64,000 bases of DNA from BPJO01 sp037189665 (GCA_037189665.1 JBBCIV010000038.1:1-64000); one strand, 5' to 3'; shown: positions 24,663 to 34,188, counted from the stretch's first letter. Numbers and translations: made by a program. The notes: generated by a model not told the origin, from the sequence alone.

Positions 24663-25733
24663 TCAGGCGGAGCACAGCTCGATCAGGTGGGCGGCGTTCT
24701 GTTGCAGCCACGCCACCTTGCGGACGACCATGTTCAGGAACAGCGCCCCGTCCATACGCGCGAACGTGCCGTTGGCGGCGATCGGGAAGACCGCCTCGGC
24801 GATCAGCGCCTCGATCATCAGCCACGGGATGGTCGCCACCTCGGCCTCGCTCAGCAGCACCACCTCGTCATAACCCTTGAGGAACCGGCGAAAGCGGGTT
24901 TCGTCCACCTGCTCCGGCCATTTATTCAGGTCTTCGTCACCGCCGAGGATGGAGAACTGAAGGGCGCCGTTGGCGATGTCGAGGATGCGCGGCAGCAGGC
25001 GGGCGGAGTCGTAGTCGATCACCGCGACGACGCGATTATCGCGGAAGAGCATATTCCCCGGGTGCCAGTCGCCATGGATGATCTGCTTTGGCCACGACTC
25101 GATGCCGCACCGGTCGACCGTGCTGGCGGCGTGGTTGTAGCTCTGCAGGAGATACGTGCAGACCTCCATGATGCCCGGCGCGCTGGCGAGCGTCTTCGGA
25201 ATCTGCCGCAGGCCGGCTTCGACCGACGGAGCCATGTGATAGCTGCCGGCGGGGGGCGAGTACTGCGATTGGAACGTCTCCAGCAGCTTGTGATACAGCG
25301 CGAGGATGCGGCCGGAATCGAAGGTGGCCTCGAGCGTTTGGGGGTAGTTCTGACCGGGGATGTACTCGAACAGCTCGTAAATCCCACCTCGCCATTGCAG
25401 CAGCGAGTTGTTGTCCTTCTTCGTGCCGATGAGGTGGGGCAGCGGGAACTGCTTGTTCATCAGCTGCAGTTGGATCTGATGGCAGAAGGCGACCTTGAAC
25501 GCGTCGTCGCGCCCGCGGGCACGACGCTTGAGGAGGTACTTGCCGTGCTCCGCCACCACCGCCAGCTTCGGCGCCTTGCGCGAGCCGCGCGGGAACTCGA
25601 CGATCGAATCGATGATCCCGATGTCGAAGTGCGACATCACGACCGCCAGTTCTTCCACGCCGAATTTCTCGCGGCCTTCAGGATTACGCGGCTCGGCCGG
25701 GTTCGAGGAAATGGAGGCGGACGGTTGATCCAT
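24663..25733 (-). CDS. Aminoglycoside phosphotransferase/CotS-like kinase family protein
   Basis: 356 residues. The protein-kinase-like fold of APH/HSK2/CotS enzymes is visible: ATP Lys region KYLLKRRARGRDDAFKVAFC, hinge GGIYELFEYIPGQNY, catalytic loop IIHGDWHPGNMLF and metal Asp in VAVIDYDSARLLP. A small molecule (amino sugar, homoserine, choline or a spore/coat-type substrate) would be phosphorylated; the substrate cannot be inferred. It stands alone, divergent from the isochorismatase-like gene. Confidence 0.85.
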   Translation of the reverse strand: MDQPSASISSNPAEPRNPEGREKFGVEELAVVMSHFDIGIIDSIVEFPRGSRKAPKLAVVAEHGKYLLKRRARGRDDAFKVAFCHQIQLQLMNKQFPLPHLIGTKKDNNSLLQWRGGIYELFEYIPGQNYPQTLEATFDSGRILALYHKLLETFQSQYSPPAGSYHMAPSVEAGLRQIPKTLASAPGIMEVCTYLLQSYNHAASTVDRCGIESWPKQIIHGDWHPGNMLFRDNRVVAVIDYDSARLLPRILDIANGALQFSILGGDEDLNKWPEQVDETRFRRFLKGYDEVVLLSEAEVATIPWLMIEALIAEAVFPIAANGTFARMDGALFLNMVVRKVAWLQQNAAHLIELCSA

Positions 25734-25834
25734 AAAAGAGATGCCGTGAGTTTAGTCCCGGAGAAAGGTTATGCAAAAGCTGTCCGCCCGCCGGTCCTGA
25801 TCCGACGGACGAAGTGTAGCCCTATCATAACGAC

Positions 25835-26401
25835 ATGGCGAACGAGCGAAACGTCGATGCCCTGTTGATCATCGACGTGATCAACGATCTCGATTTCCCC
25901 GGCGGGGAACGAATCCTGCCTTGGGCGCGCCGGATGGCGTTCAACTTAGCGCCGATCGCACAACAACTCCGGCGAAAAGGCGTGCCGGTCATCTACGTCA
26001 ACGACAATTTCGGCCACTGGCGAAGCAATTTCGGTGACGTGTTCAACCACTGCACGCGCGCCGGCGCCAGGGGCGCGGAGATCGCGCGGGCGCTGAAGCC
26101 CGATCCGCAGGACTACTTCGTGCTCAAGCCAAAGCAGTCGGCGTTCTTCGCGACGTCGCTCGTCCCGCTGTTGTCGCATCTGGGCACGCGTCGGTTGGTG
26201 ATGGCCGGGATCGCAACGAACCTGTGCGTGGCGTTCAGCGCACACGATGCCCACATGCATGATTTCAAGGTTATCATCCTGAGCGACTGCTGCGCCGCGG
26301 AGTCCGACGAGGACCACAATCTATCGCTCGACCAAATGAAGCGGTTCCTCGATATCCGCATCTGCCGGGCCGATGAGCTAAACGACGAACTGGAAAAATA
26401 G
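25835..26401 (+). CDS. Isochorismatase-family cysteine hydrolase
   Basis: 188 residues. The catalytic triad pattern is present: Asp in LLIIDVINDLDFPGG, Lys in VLKPKQSAFFATSLVPLL, and Cys in MAGIATNLCVAFSAHDAHM with the cis-peptide region before it. Members hydrolyse isochorismate, nicotinamide, carbamoyl or related amides. The aryl/amide substrate is not predictable. It ends just before the promoter of the GntR gene, so functional linkage with the glycan genes is uncertain. Confidence 0.88.
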   Translation: MANERNVDALLIIDVINDLDFPGGERILPWARRMAFNLAPIAQQLRRKGVPVIYVNDNFGHWRSNFGDVFNHCTRAGARGAEIARALKPDPQDYFVLKPKQSAFFATSLVPLLSHLGTRRLVMAGIATNLCVAFSAHDAHMHDFKVIILSDCCAAESDEDHNLSLDQMKRFLDIRICRADELNDELEK

Positions 26402-26429
26402 CTTGAAAAGACCAGTTTTGGTTCTTTTC

Positions 26430-26480
26430 TTGAACTATCCATCTTACTGGTATACGCTCCGCCTGTTGTTTTCGCGGAGG
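26430..26480 (+). promoter_or_regulatory. Promoter and ribosome site of the GntR gene
   Basis: TTGAAC (26430-26435), a 15-bp spacer ending in an extended -10 TGG, and TATACG (26451-26456). A strong GGAGG lies at 26476-26480, five bases before an in-frame ACG at 26486. Together these argue that translation starts at ACG rather than at the later GTG (26513). Confidence 0.6.
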
Positions 26481-26485
26481 CGGCC

Positions 26486-27568
26486 ACGCAGAAGTATGCG
26501 AAATATGCTCAGGTGCTCGAAGCGCGGATTCGCAAGGGAGACTACGCCGCGCGGGATCTGCCGACCGAGCGCGAATTGGCGGACGAGGTGGGCGTCTCTC
26601 GCATGACCGCTCGGCGGGCGTTGCTGGAATTGATGGACAAGGGCCTGCTGGTCCGCAAGCCTCGCGGCCGAATAGCGATCAACCACGACTACGCCAATAC
26701 CGCCGACCAACTCCGCATCGCGTTTCTCGGGCCGGCATTCAGCTCTGCGGATTTCGAAGCCTGGCGGTTTGCAGTGCACCGCAGTTCGTCCAAGTTCAAC
26801 GCGATCGTCCGAAACATCGATTACGTCCACTGGAACGATCCGATCGTGCCCCAGACGCTGGCGGCGTTCGACGGGGTGTTTTTGGTGATGAGCGCTGAAC
26901 CGCTTCCCGATGCGGTGCTGGAATGGTTCGGCCGGGCGCGGAACCTCGTTGTCGTGGGCAGCGATCTGGCCGATCACGGCGTGCCGTCGGTCCGGATGTT
27001 GCCGCCAAATTGCGTGCAGCAGTTGGCGGATCATCTTTACGCGCTGGGTCACCGGAAGATCGACTGTCTGAACGTCCAACCCCACGACTACGGCATCCGG
27101 CCGCGGCTCGAACACTGGTCGCTCTGGCAACGACTACACAAGGTTGATGGCCGGCTGATCGACGATCCGGTGCAGCACGGCACTTTCACGGCCCCGAAAG
27201 CTCACGCGGTCATGAAACGCCTGCTCGACGCCGGCCAATTCGACGCCACCGGCCTCGTCTGCATCACCGATGATGCCGCCATCGGCGCCATCCGCGCCCT
27301 CTACGACGCGGGGCTGAAAATCGGCACGGACGTGTCGGTCTGCTCGGTGGAGGCGGGGGTGTTCGGGGCATTGCACATCCCGTCACGCACGATGCTGAGC
27401 CCACCCGAGCCGGGGCCGTACCTCGAAGCCTGCTTCGATTGGTTTTCCCGTCGTGGCGAGGCCTGGGCTGGCCCGTTGCTGCTTGAGCCGGCAAATATCC
27501 CCCTGTTCCAAGGGGAATCAACCGGCCCGGCACCTGCGACCACCAAAGTGCAACACGGCGGGCGCTAG
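26486..27568 (+). CDS. GntR-type regulator with LacI-like sensor domain, apparent ACG start
   Basis: 360 residues from ACG 26486, or 351 from GTG 26513. The N-terminal wHTH reads QKYAKYAQVLEARIRKGDYA, then LPTERELADEVGVSRMTARR. The family's usual beginning (KY-x-x-(I/V)-x-x-x-L) lies upstream of the first GTG, and no ATG, GTG or TTG occurs in-frame before it back to the stop at 26399. The C-terminal 270 residues resemble a periplasmic-binding/LacI effector domain (LRIAFLGPAF, LADHLYALGHRKIDCLNVQP, GLVCITDDAAIGAIRALYDA). It probably represses adjacent glycan genes. Confidence 0.82.
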   Translation, partial: TQKYAKYAQVLEARIRKGDYAARDLPTERELADEVGVSRMTARRALLELMDKGLLVRKPRGRIAINHDYANTADQLRIAFLGPAFSSADFEAWRFAVHRSSSKFNAIVRNIDYVHWNDPIVPQTLAAFDGVFLVMSAEPLPDAVLEWFGRARNLVVVGSDLADHGVPSVRMLPPNCVQQLADHLYALGHRKIDCLNVQPHDYGIRPRLEHWSLWQRLHKVDGRLIDDPVQHGTFTAPKAHAVMKRLLDAGQFDATGLVCITDDAAIGAIRALYDAGLKIGTDVSVCSVEAGVFGALHIPSRTMLSPPEPGPYLEACFDWFSRRGEAWAGPLLLEPANIPLFQGESTGPAPATTKVQHGGR

Positions 27569-27608
27569 CTAAGTCAGGCCGCAGGGCCAGAGGAGCAACG
27601 GAGGCAGC

Positions 27609-29426
27609 GTGTTTTGGGAATATCTGATCATCACTGCAATTGTTGCGGAAACGGTTCTCTTGTGTGTTGAAGGAATACGTATGGACATCGATGTCAGGTC
27701 GAAGAACCACTCCAGCCCATGGGGGATCGCCTCGGGGGCGGAAGACGCGGGGAGGTATCCGGAGTTCAATCCCATGTTGCGCGACGCGGGCGTCACGTGG
27801 CTTCGCTATTTCCCGGAGTGGACGACGATCCAGCCGAACGAGGGGGAGTGGGACTGGACGTTTTCCGATGCGTTCGTGGCTGACGCACGGCAGAACGGCA
27901 TCACGCTGGCGGGGACGTTTATCTACTTTGCCAAGTGGTCGTCGTCGGAGCCGGGCAACACACGTCGCTTTCCGGTGGGAGATATGAAGTACTGGCGCGA
28001 CTACGTCCGAGAGGTGTCGTCGCGTTACAGAGACGAAATCCAGTATTGGGAAGTCTGGAACGAGCCGAACTCGCCGGCGTTCAACCAGCGCGGCACGCCC
28101 GGTGACTACGCGGCCATGGTTCGAGCGGCTTACGAAGAGGCCAGGAAGGCCAACCCGAAGGCGAAGGTCGGCATCGGCGTGGCGGCGTTCGACCTGCACT
28201 GGCTGGAGCAGGTCATCAAGGCCGGCGCCGCCGGGCACTTCGATTACGTGTGCGTGCATCCGTACAACAACGTCGGGCTGGTGTTCGGCAGCGAGCAGAG
28301 CTTTCTCGGGCTGGCCGGCAGCGTGCGGAAGATGCTCGCCTCCAACGGCCAGCGAGCCGACATCGAAATCTGGATGTCGGAAATCGGCCTCACGACCACC
28401 GCCGATCCGGCGAAGCTGGCGCGCCAGGCGGAAGCCCTCGCGAAGGCCTACGTGTTGGGCATCGCGCAGGGGTTTGACAAGGTGTTCTGGTTCGAGGCGA
28501 TGGGCCCGAAGTACGGCGAGGGCGTCCACGCGATCATTGCTGATGACGGCACGCAGTACCCCGCCTACGACGCGTTCAAGGCGATGACGGCGGCGCTCGG
28601 GCCGACGCCGAGGTACCTGGGATGGCTGAACCTGGGCGAGAGCAGCTACGGCTTCGTCTTCGATACTGGCGCCGGCCCGGCGCTGGCGATCTGGGCGGCG
28701 AAGCCGGGCGCGAAGGCGACCTTCGGCGCGAGCGTCACCGCCATCGATATCATCGGCCGGGCCAGTTCGCATGCGGCCAACGCGCCGGTCGAACTGGGGA
28801 CGGCGCCGATCTTCATCAAAGGCATTCCTTGCGAACTCGTCGAGCAGGCGAAGCGGAACAAGCCCGTCCGCTTTCCCTGGGTGGCGGACTATTCGACCGC
28901 CGAGATGGTCGTCGCTCGGCTGGGCGAGACGAACGATGAACGCGGCCTGCGTCAGGGAAATAACGATCCGCGCGCCGACGGCCTGACCGTCCCCGGCACG
29001 TTCAAAGGCGAGGGCTATCGCAGGACCGATCTCGTCAACGCTCGGCCGTTCATCTACTTCGAGGTTGATCCGAGCTTCATGGGCTGGGGCGATCGCGAGT
29101 GCGAGATCACCGTCGTCGCCCGGCGCGCCGATCCGAGTCGGCCGTCGACGATGACGGTCGTCTACGAATCCGAAACCGGCTACCACGAGTACGGCCGGCG
29201 CACGTTCTTTCCCGGGATGAACCGCGAAAGCATGTACGAATCCGAAGCCCACCGTATTCCCGAACTGTGGTATCTCCCGCCCGGAGAGGCGTGGCACGAG
29301 CACACCTGGCATATTTCCGATGCCCGCTTCATCGGCAAATGGGGATGGACATTCCAGATCAACGTCGAAATGTCGGCCGGCGATGTCTGGGTGAAGGAAG
29401 TGCGCGTGCGACGGGTGAAGAAATAG
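27609..29426 (+). CDS. Clan GH-A-type glycoside hydrolase (GH39/GH5-like)
   Basis: 605 residues from GTG 27609 (GGAGG 4 nt upstream) or 581 from ATG 27681 (AAGGA 7 nt upstream); the longer form adds a hydrophobic N-terminus that could export it. The TIM barrel spans about 35-330: LRDAGVTWLRYFPEWTTIQP, acid/base Glu (about residue 152) in YWEVWNEPNSP, VCVHPYNN, and nucleophile Glu (about 258) in EIWMSEIGLTT. The C-terminal 250 residues are beta-rich, with a possible carbohydrate-binding module. Exact GH family is uncertain. It is the first enzyme after the GntR gene. Confidence 0.8.
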   Translation: MFWEYLIITAIVAETVLLCVEGIRMDIDVRSKNHSSPWGIASGAEDAGRYPEFNPMLRDAGVTWLRYFPEWTTIQPNEGEWDWTFSDAFVADARQNGITLAGTFIYFAKWSSSEPGNTRRFPVGDMKYWRDYVREVSSRYRDEIQYWEVWNEPNSPAFNQRGTPGDYAAMVRAAYEEARKANPKAKVGIGVAAFDLHWLEQVIKAGAAGHFDYVCVHPYNNVGLVFGSEQSFLGLAGSVRKMLASNGQRADIEIWMSEIGLTTTADPAKLARQAEALAKAYVLGIAQGFDKVFWFEAMGPKYGEGVHAIIADDGTQYPAYDAFKAMTAALGPTPRYLGWLNLGESSYGFVFDTGAGPALAIWAAKPGAKATFGASVTAIDIIGRASSHAANAPVELGTAPIFIKGIPCELVEQAKRNKPVRFPWVADYSTAEMVVARLGETNDERGLRQGNNDPRADGLTVPGTFKGEGYRRTDLVNARPFIYFEVDPSFMGWGDRECEITVVARRADPSRPSTMTVVYESETGYHEYGRRTFFPGMNRESMYESEAHRIPELWYLPPGEAWHEHTWHISDARFIGKWGWTFQINVEMSAGDVWVKEVRVRRVKK

Positions 29427-29453
29427 CGGTGGCGGAAAGGCGGACTGCGCGCG

Positions 29454-31619
29454 ATGTTACGAATCCAGTTGCTATGCATTCTCGTTGCAATAATCGGCTA
29501 CGGCGCGGCCGCCTGCGCCGCAGCGCCGGCGAGCGTGTTGCGCCTGCCCGCCATCCTCAGCGACAACATGGTGCTGCAGCAGGGCAAGCCGCTGAAGATC
29601 TGGGGCTGGGCCGCGCCGGATCAGACGGTGACCGTTTCCATTGCCGGCCAAACCCGTTCGGCCAACGCCGATGCGGCCGGCAAGTGGGGGGTGACGCTCG
29701 ACCCGCTCGCCCCCGGCGACGCCATCGAGAGGGCCGTCCGGACGGCCGACAGCCCGATCGTGGTGAGGAACATCCTCGTCGGCGAGGTGTGGGTTTGCGC
29801 AGGTCAGTCGAACATGCAGATGACCACGCGCGAGATCGACAACGCCGTTGCCGAGATCAAGGCGGCGGAATTGCCCTTGATTCGCCTCTTCAACACCGCG
29901 TTCCACGCTCCCGAGCAACCGGCCGACGACGTCGAGGGGAAATGGCTGATCTGCACGCCCCAAACCGCCGCCGATTTCTCGGCGGTGGCGTACCTGTTCG
30001 GCCGGGAGGTTCACCAGGTGACCAAACTGCCGGTCGGCCTCATCCGCGCCGCCCAGGGCGCGACGGCGGCGGAGAGCTGGATCAGCGACGAGGCGCTGGC
30101 CGCCGAGCCGATTCTCGAAGCGATCTGCTATCGCAAAAAGACGATGGTGAAGGATACCAAGGGTTGGGACCCACACCTGCCCGCCGGGCTGTTCAACGGC
30201 AAGATCGCGCCGCTGACGCGGTTCGGCATTCGCGGCGTCGTCTGGTATCAAGGCGAGACCAACGGTAACAGGGCGTTTCAATATCGAACGCTGTTTCCGC
30301 TGCTGATCCACGACTGGCGAAAAGCGTGGGGCGAAGATGTTCCGTTCTACTTCGTCCAGCTCGCTGGCCACTTCAAGGCCGCCCCCGAGCCGGCGAACGA
30401 GCCATGGGCGGAGCTGCGCGAGGCGCAATCGCTCGCGCTCTCGTTGCCCAATACCGGCATGGCAGTGGCGATCGACGTGGGCGACGCGAAAAACATTCAC
30501 CCGACCAATAAGCAGGCCGTCGCGCACCGGTTGGCGCGCGTGGCGTTGGCGAAGACCTACGGACAGAACATCGTCTATTCCGGCCCGACGTTTCGCGAGA
30601 TGGCGGTCGAAGGGCCTGCCATTCGTATTCGATTCAATCACGCCGACGGCGGGCTGAAGGCGGCGGAAGGCGGGGCACTCAAGCGGTTTGCCATCGCGGG
30701 CGCGGATCAGAAATTCGTCTGGGCGAATGCGGTCATCGATGGCGACAGCGTGCTCATCAGCAACCCAAAAGTGCCCCAGCCGGTCGCGGTGCGATACGCC
30801 TGGGCGAACAACCCCGAGGGGTGCAATCTGGTGAACGGTGCCGGCCTGCCCGCCAGCCCATTTCGCACAGACGAATGGCCGGGCGTGACGGAGCAGGCTC
30901 ACCTGGTGAAGCCCGAGGTGCTGGCCGCGTGGAAGGCCAATCCGGTGCCGCCGGCGCGCAAGCCGAATCCGTATCTCGATCCGCCGAGTGCGGGCGTGAC
31001 TGGCAACACGCTTGATGTGAAAATTGGCGATGCTATCGAGCGTACGTGGGACGATGTTCGTGCCGATGGCTATCGCGACGGACCCAAGCAAGCCGTCTTG
31101 CAGAACGGGGAAACGCGTATCTGGCTGCCGTACGGTCGGGGGGCGGGGATCTATTACGAACTGGCGAACGCCCGTTTGTCCGACCCGGTTCCCGGCTTGC
31201 CGCCGGCGTTGCTCGTGGAGGAAGGAACGGCGTCGTCGGCCTCGGTGGTGCTGAAACTGAAGTTCGACAAGCCGATTGGCGGTTTCCGCCTCCAGTGCGG
31301 CCCGGCCATCTTCCGGCCGGCCGGCGCGGTGGCGGGGGTGGAGTACAGCACTGATGGCCAGGCGTGGAAGCCGCTCGCGCAGACGGATCGCGCCGGCCAG
31401 ATTGATCGCTTCGCCGACCCCGACAAAGCCAGGGCCGCCGGCCTGTCGGCGACGGACCTCTACTTGCGTTTCTACGTCCGCGGAAAAACGAATGCAGACG
31501 AGATCGCCCCTGACACCACCTTTCGCCTTCGCCTTGGCGGCGATCCGATGTGGGGTGACGCCGCCCAGACTTTCTTCAACGCCCAAGCCCAGCTGTTCGT
31601 CACGCCTGCTGGAAAATAA
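29454..31619 (+). CDS. Secreted sialate O-acetylesterase-like protein (SASA family)
   Basis: 721 residues with a signal peptide (LLCILVAIIGYGAAACAAAP). SASA/DUF303 core: LPAILSDNMVLQQGKPLKIW, catalytic Ser motif VWVCAGQSNMQMTTREIDNA, LIRAAQGATAAESWI, VWYQGETNGNRA and catalytic His in NIHPTNKQAVAHRLA. The last 180 residues (KIGDAIERTWDDVRADGYRD onward) form an extra beta-rich region, perhaps a binding module. It removes acetyl groups from glycans, probably unmasking the substrate of the neighbouring glycosidases. It follows the GH-A gene by 27 bp, likely in the same operon. Confidence 0.88.
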   Translation: MLRIQLLCILVAIIGYGAAACAAAPASVLRLPAILSDNMVLQQGKPLKIWGWAAPDQTVTVSIAGQTRSANADAAGKWGVTLDPLAPGDAIERAVRTADSPIVVRNILVGEVWVCAGQSNMQMTTREIDNAVAEIKAAELPLIRLFNTAFHAPEQPADDVEGKWLICTPQTAADFSAVAYLFGREVHQVTKLPVGLIRAAQGATAAESWISDEALAAEPILEAICYRKKTMVKDTKGWDPHLPAGLFNGKIAPLTRFGIRGVVWYQGETNGNRAFQYRTLFPLLIHDWRKAWGEDVPFYFVQLAGHFKAAPEPANEPWAELREAQSLALSLPNTGMAVAIDVGDAKNIHPTNKQAVAHRLARVALAKTYGQNIVYSGPTFREMAVEGPAIRIRFNHADGGLKAAEGGALKRFAIAGADQKFVWANAVIDGDSVLISNPKVPQPVAVRYAWANNPEGCNLVNGAGLPASPFRTDEWPGVTEQAHLVKPEVLAAWKANPVPPARKPNPYLDPPSAGVTGNTLDVKIGDAIERTWDDVRADGYRDGPKQAVLQNGETRIWLPYGRGAGIYYELANARLSDPVPGLPPALLVEEGTASSASVVLKLKFDKPIGGFRLQCGPAIFRPAGAVAGVEYSTDGQAWKPLAQTDRAGQIDRFADPDKARAAGLSATDLYLRFYVRGKTNADEIAPDTTFRLRLGGDPMWGDAAQTFFNAQAQLFVTPAGK

Positions 31620-31648
31620 GGTCAGCTAAACCCTCAGGGAGAACAATC

Positions 31649-31696
31649 TTGCTTCGCCTTCGGACGGCCGTTAACATGTTTCGTGTAGTTACACGA
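31649..31696 (+). promoter_or_regulatory. Promoter with overlapping operator before the GH116 gene
   Basis: TTGCTT (31649-31654), 17-bp spacer, TAACAT (31672-31677). The expected start of transcription falls inside a two-fold symmetric site TCGTGTA-GT-TACACGA (31681-31696), whose TGTA..TACA core is of the kind bound by GntR/HutC repressors. This suggests repression by one of the local GntR proteins. Confidence 0.5.
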
Positions 31697-31712
31697 TAAG
31701 GAAAAATCAGTC

Positions 31713-34175
31713 ATGCCTACTGATCGCCGGGCGTACAACCGTCCTTACGAAGGACCGCATAACGAACACGTCGCCTTCCCGCTCGGCGGGATCGGCGCGG
31801 GGATGGTTTGCATCGAGGGGACGGGCGCGTTCTCGCACATCTCGTTGCGCCACGAACCGCACATGTTCCACGAGCCGCACATCTTCGCCGCCATCAGCGT
31901 GGCGAACGCCGATGGGTCGCGCACCGCGCGGCTGCTGCAAGGTCAGGTGCCGAAGTGGAAACTCCGCCTACCGGGCTATTGCGACGGCGCTCGCGATCGG
32001 CCGTTCGGGTTGCCGCGGTGTCGGGAGGTGGCGTTCGACGCGAAGTTTCCGTTCGCCCGGCTCGACCTGAGAGATCCAGAGTTGCCGCTGACGATGCGCA
32101 TCGACGCGTGGAGCCCGTTTACGCCGGGCGCATCGGACGATTCCTGTTTGCCGGTGGCGGGGCTGGAGTACACGTTTCGGAACACTTCGTCGCGGCGGAT
32201 CGAAGCGGTGTTTTCGTTTCACTCGCGTAACCTGATTGCCGATCCTCAACAATGGCCGGCCCCGAAGAACCCGCCCGTGCAGTCGGTGGGGCGGGCGGAT
32301 CAGGGATTCGTCCTGCGACAGGACCCATTGCCCGATCGGCCGTGGGCGGAGGGGGCCGTCAGCATCTCGACCGATGCGCCGGATGTCGCCGTCAACCCAA
32401 GGTGGTTCCGAGGTGGATGGTTTGATTCGCTTACCATGGTTTGGAAGTCGATCGCCGAAGGCTCGGTCATCAACGCCGATCCCTACCCCGACGGCAAGGC
32501 CAGCCCCGGCGGCAGCCTGTATGTGCCGATCGAACTGAATCCCGGCGAGTCGAAGACCATTCGCGTGCGACTCGCGTGGTACGTGCCGATCTCGCACGTT
32601 CGCGAGGGCGATGGCCGGGACGACCCGCCGAAGACCGACACGCCCCTCATCCCACCGCTGCCCACCCATCGGCCGTGGTACGCGGGGCGGTTTGAGAGCG
32701 TGGGGGCGGTCGATGCGTACTTCCTGAAGAACTACGACCAATTACGCCAGGCGTCGAAAACGTTCGCCGATTGCTTCTACGACTCGACCTTGCCGCCGGA
32801 GGTGATCGAGGCGATCGCGGCGAACCTGACAATCCTGAAATCGCCCACCACACTGCGCCAAGCCGACGGCCGGCTGTGGCTATGGGAGGGGTGCTACGAC
32901 AAGAGCGGTAGTTGTTACGGATCGTGCACTCACGTGTGGAATTACGCGCAGGCGATCTGCCACCTCTTCCCGGATTTGGAACGCACGCTGCGCGACGTCG
33001 AGTTCAACGAAGATCAGGACGCCACCGGCGCGCAGAACTTCCGTTCCGCGCTCCCCATTCGTCCCAATACTGTCCACCACTCCGCCGCCGATGGGCAGTT
33101 GGGTGGGATCATGAAGGTCTATCGCGACTGGCGCACCAGCGGCGACACCGCATGGCTTGCCCGGCTGTGGCCGAAGGTGAAGGAGAACTTGAACTTCTGC
33201 ATCACCGCCTGGGACCCGAACGAAGAAGGCTGGCTGATCGAGCCGCATCACAATACCTACGACATCTGGTTCTGGGGCCCGAACGGCATGTGTACGACGT
33301 TCTATGCCGGCGCCCTCAAGGCGGCCGTATTGATCGGCGAGGCGTTAAACGATCCGCAGCCGCGCTATGCCGCGATCCTTGAAAAATCGAAACAACGACT
33401 CGAGCAGGATCTGTTCGTCGATGACTACTTCATCCACAGGATCCAATGGGCCGGCCTGAAAGTGCCCGACCCGGTTGCCAATCCGGATGCGAACGAAACG
33501 CCTGAGGCGATCGAACTGCTAAAGAAGGAAGGCCCGAAGTATCAGTACGGAACGGGGTGCCTTTCCGACGGTGTGATCGGCGAGTGGATGGCGGATGTGT
33601 GCGGCGTGGGGTCGGTGCTCGATCAGTCAAAGGTGCGAAGTCACCTGCTGGCGGTGTTCAAGCACAACTTCAAGCGCGATCTCTTCGGCCACGCCAACCC
33701 GCAGCGGCCGACGTATGCGCTGGGGGATGAGGCGGGGCTGCTGTTGTGCTCGTGGCCCAGGGGAGACAAGCTCAGCCTGCCTTTCCCGTACAGCGACGAG
33801 GTCTGGACGGGGATCGAATATCAGGTCGCGGCGCACCTCATCCTGTCGGGCGAGGTGGACAAGGGGTTGCAGGTCGTCCGGGCGGTGCGCGATCGTTACG
33901 ATGGCCTTTCCCGCAACCCGTTCGACGAATACGAGTGCGGCCACTGGTACGGCAGGGCGCAGGCGAGCTACTCGCTGTTGCAGGCGCTCACCGGCCAGCG
34001 CTATGATGCGATCACGAAGACGCTTTACCTCCGGCCTCAGATGACAGGCGACTTCCGATCGTTCCTCGCCACGGCCACCGGCTACGGGACCGTCGGCGTG
34101 AAGGACGGCAAGGCGTTTGTCGAAGTGAAGCATGGCACGATCGACGTACGGGAGATCGTGTTGAAGGAACCGTGA
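31713..34175 (+). CDS. GH116 family glycosidase (GBA2-type N-domain plus DUF608 catalytic domain)
   Basis: 820 residues with no signal peptide. It begins with the GBA2_N module: NEHVAFPLGGIGAGMVCIEG, SHISLRHEPHMF, SPFTPGASDDSCLPVAGLEY. The (alpha/alpha)6 domain follows: LWEGCYDKSGSCYGSCTHVW then NYAQAICHLFPDLERTL, EFNEDQDATGAQNF, and HNTYDIWFWGPNGMCTTFYA, where the Asp of TYD aligns with the family acid/base. The region carrying the nucleophile in characterised members is the diverged CTHVWNY form, so specificity (beta-glucosidase, xylosidase or other) is open. It has its own promoter and operator. Confidence 0.87.
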   Translation: MPTDRRAYNRPYEGPHNEHVAFPLGGIGAGMVCIEGTGAFSHISLRHEPHMFHEPHIFAAISVANADGSRTARLLQGQVPKWKLRLPGYCDGARDRPFGLPRCREVAFDAKFPFARLDLRDPELPLTMRIDAWSPFTPGASDDSCLPVAGLEYTFRNTSSRRIEAVFSFHSRNLIADPQQWPAPKNPPVQSVGRADQGFVLRQDPLPDRPWAEGAVSISTDAPDVAVNPRWFRGGWFDSLTMVWKSIAEGSVINADPYPDGKASPGGSLYVPIELNPGESKTIRVRLAWYVPISHVREGDGRDDPPKTDTPLIPPLPTHRPWYAGRFESVGAVDAYFLKNYDQLRQASKTFADCFYDSTLPPEVIEAIAANLTILKSPTTLRQADGRLWLWEGCYDKSGSCYGSCTHVWNYAQAICHLFPDLERTLRDVEFNEDQDATGAQNFRSALPIRPNTVHHSAADGQLGGIMKVYRDWRTSGDTAWLARLWPKVKENLNFCITAWDPNEEGWLIEPHHNTYDIWFWGPNGMCTTFYAGALKAAVLIGEALNDPQPRYAAILEKSKQRLEQDLFVDDYFIHRIQWAGLKVPDPVANPDANETPEAIELLKKEGPKYQYGTGCLSDGVIGEWMADVCGVGSVLDQSKVRSHLLAVFKHNFKRDLFGHANPQRPTYALGDEAGLLLCSWPRGDKLSLPFPYSDEVWTGIEYQVAAHLILSGEVDKGLQVVRAVRDRYDGLSRNPFDEYECGHWYGRAQASYSLLQALTGQRYDAITKTLYLRPQMTGDFRSFLATATGYGTVGVKDGKAFVEVKHGTIDVREIVLKEP

Positions 34176-34188
34176 AAGGCTTAGTGGG

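Noticed and set aside
26403..26606. 67-codon TTG-started frame before the GntR gene
   Set aside because: Runs out of frame through the GntR wHTH coding sequence and contains the promoter; no independent support.
27264..31586. Minus-strand frames of 682 and 704 codons across the GH-A and SASA genes
   Set aside because: Antisense to genes with catalytic motifs; no signal peptide, domain or ribosome site support.
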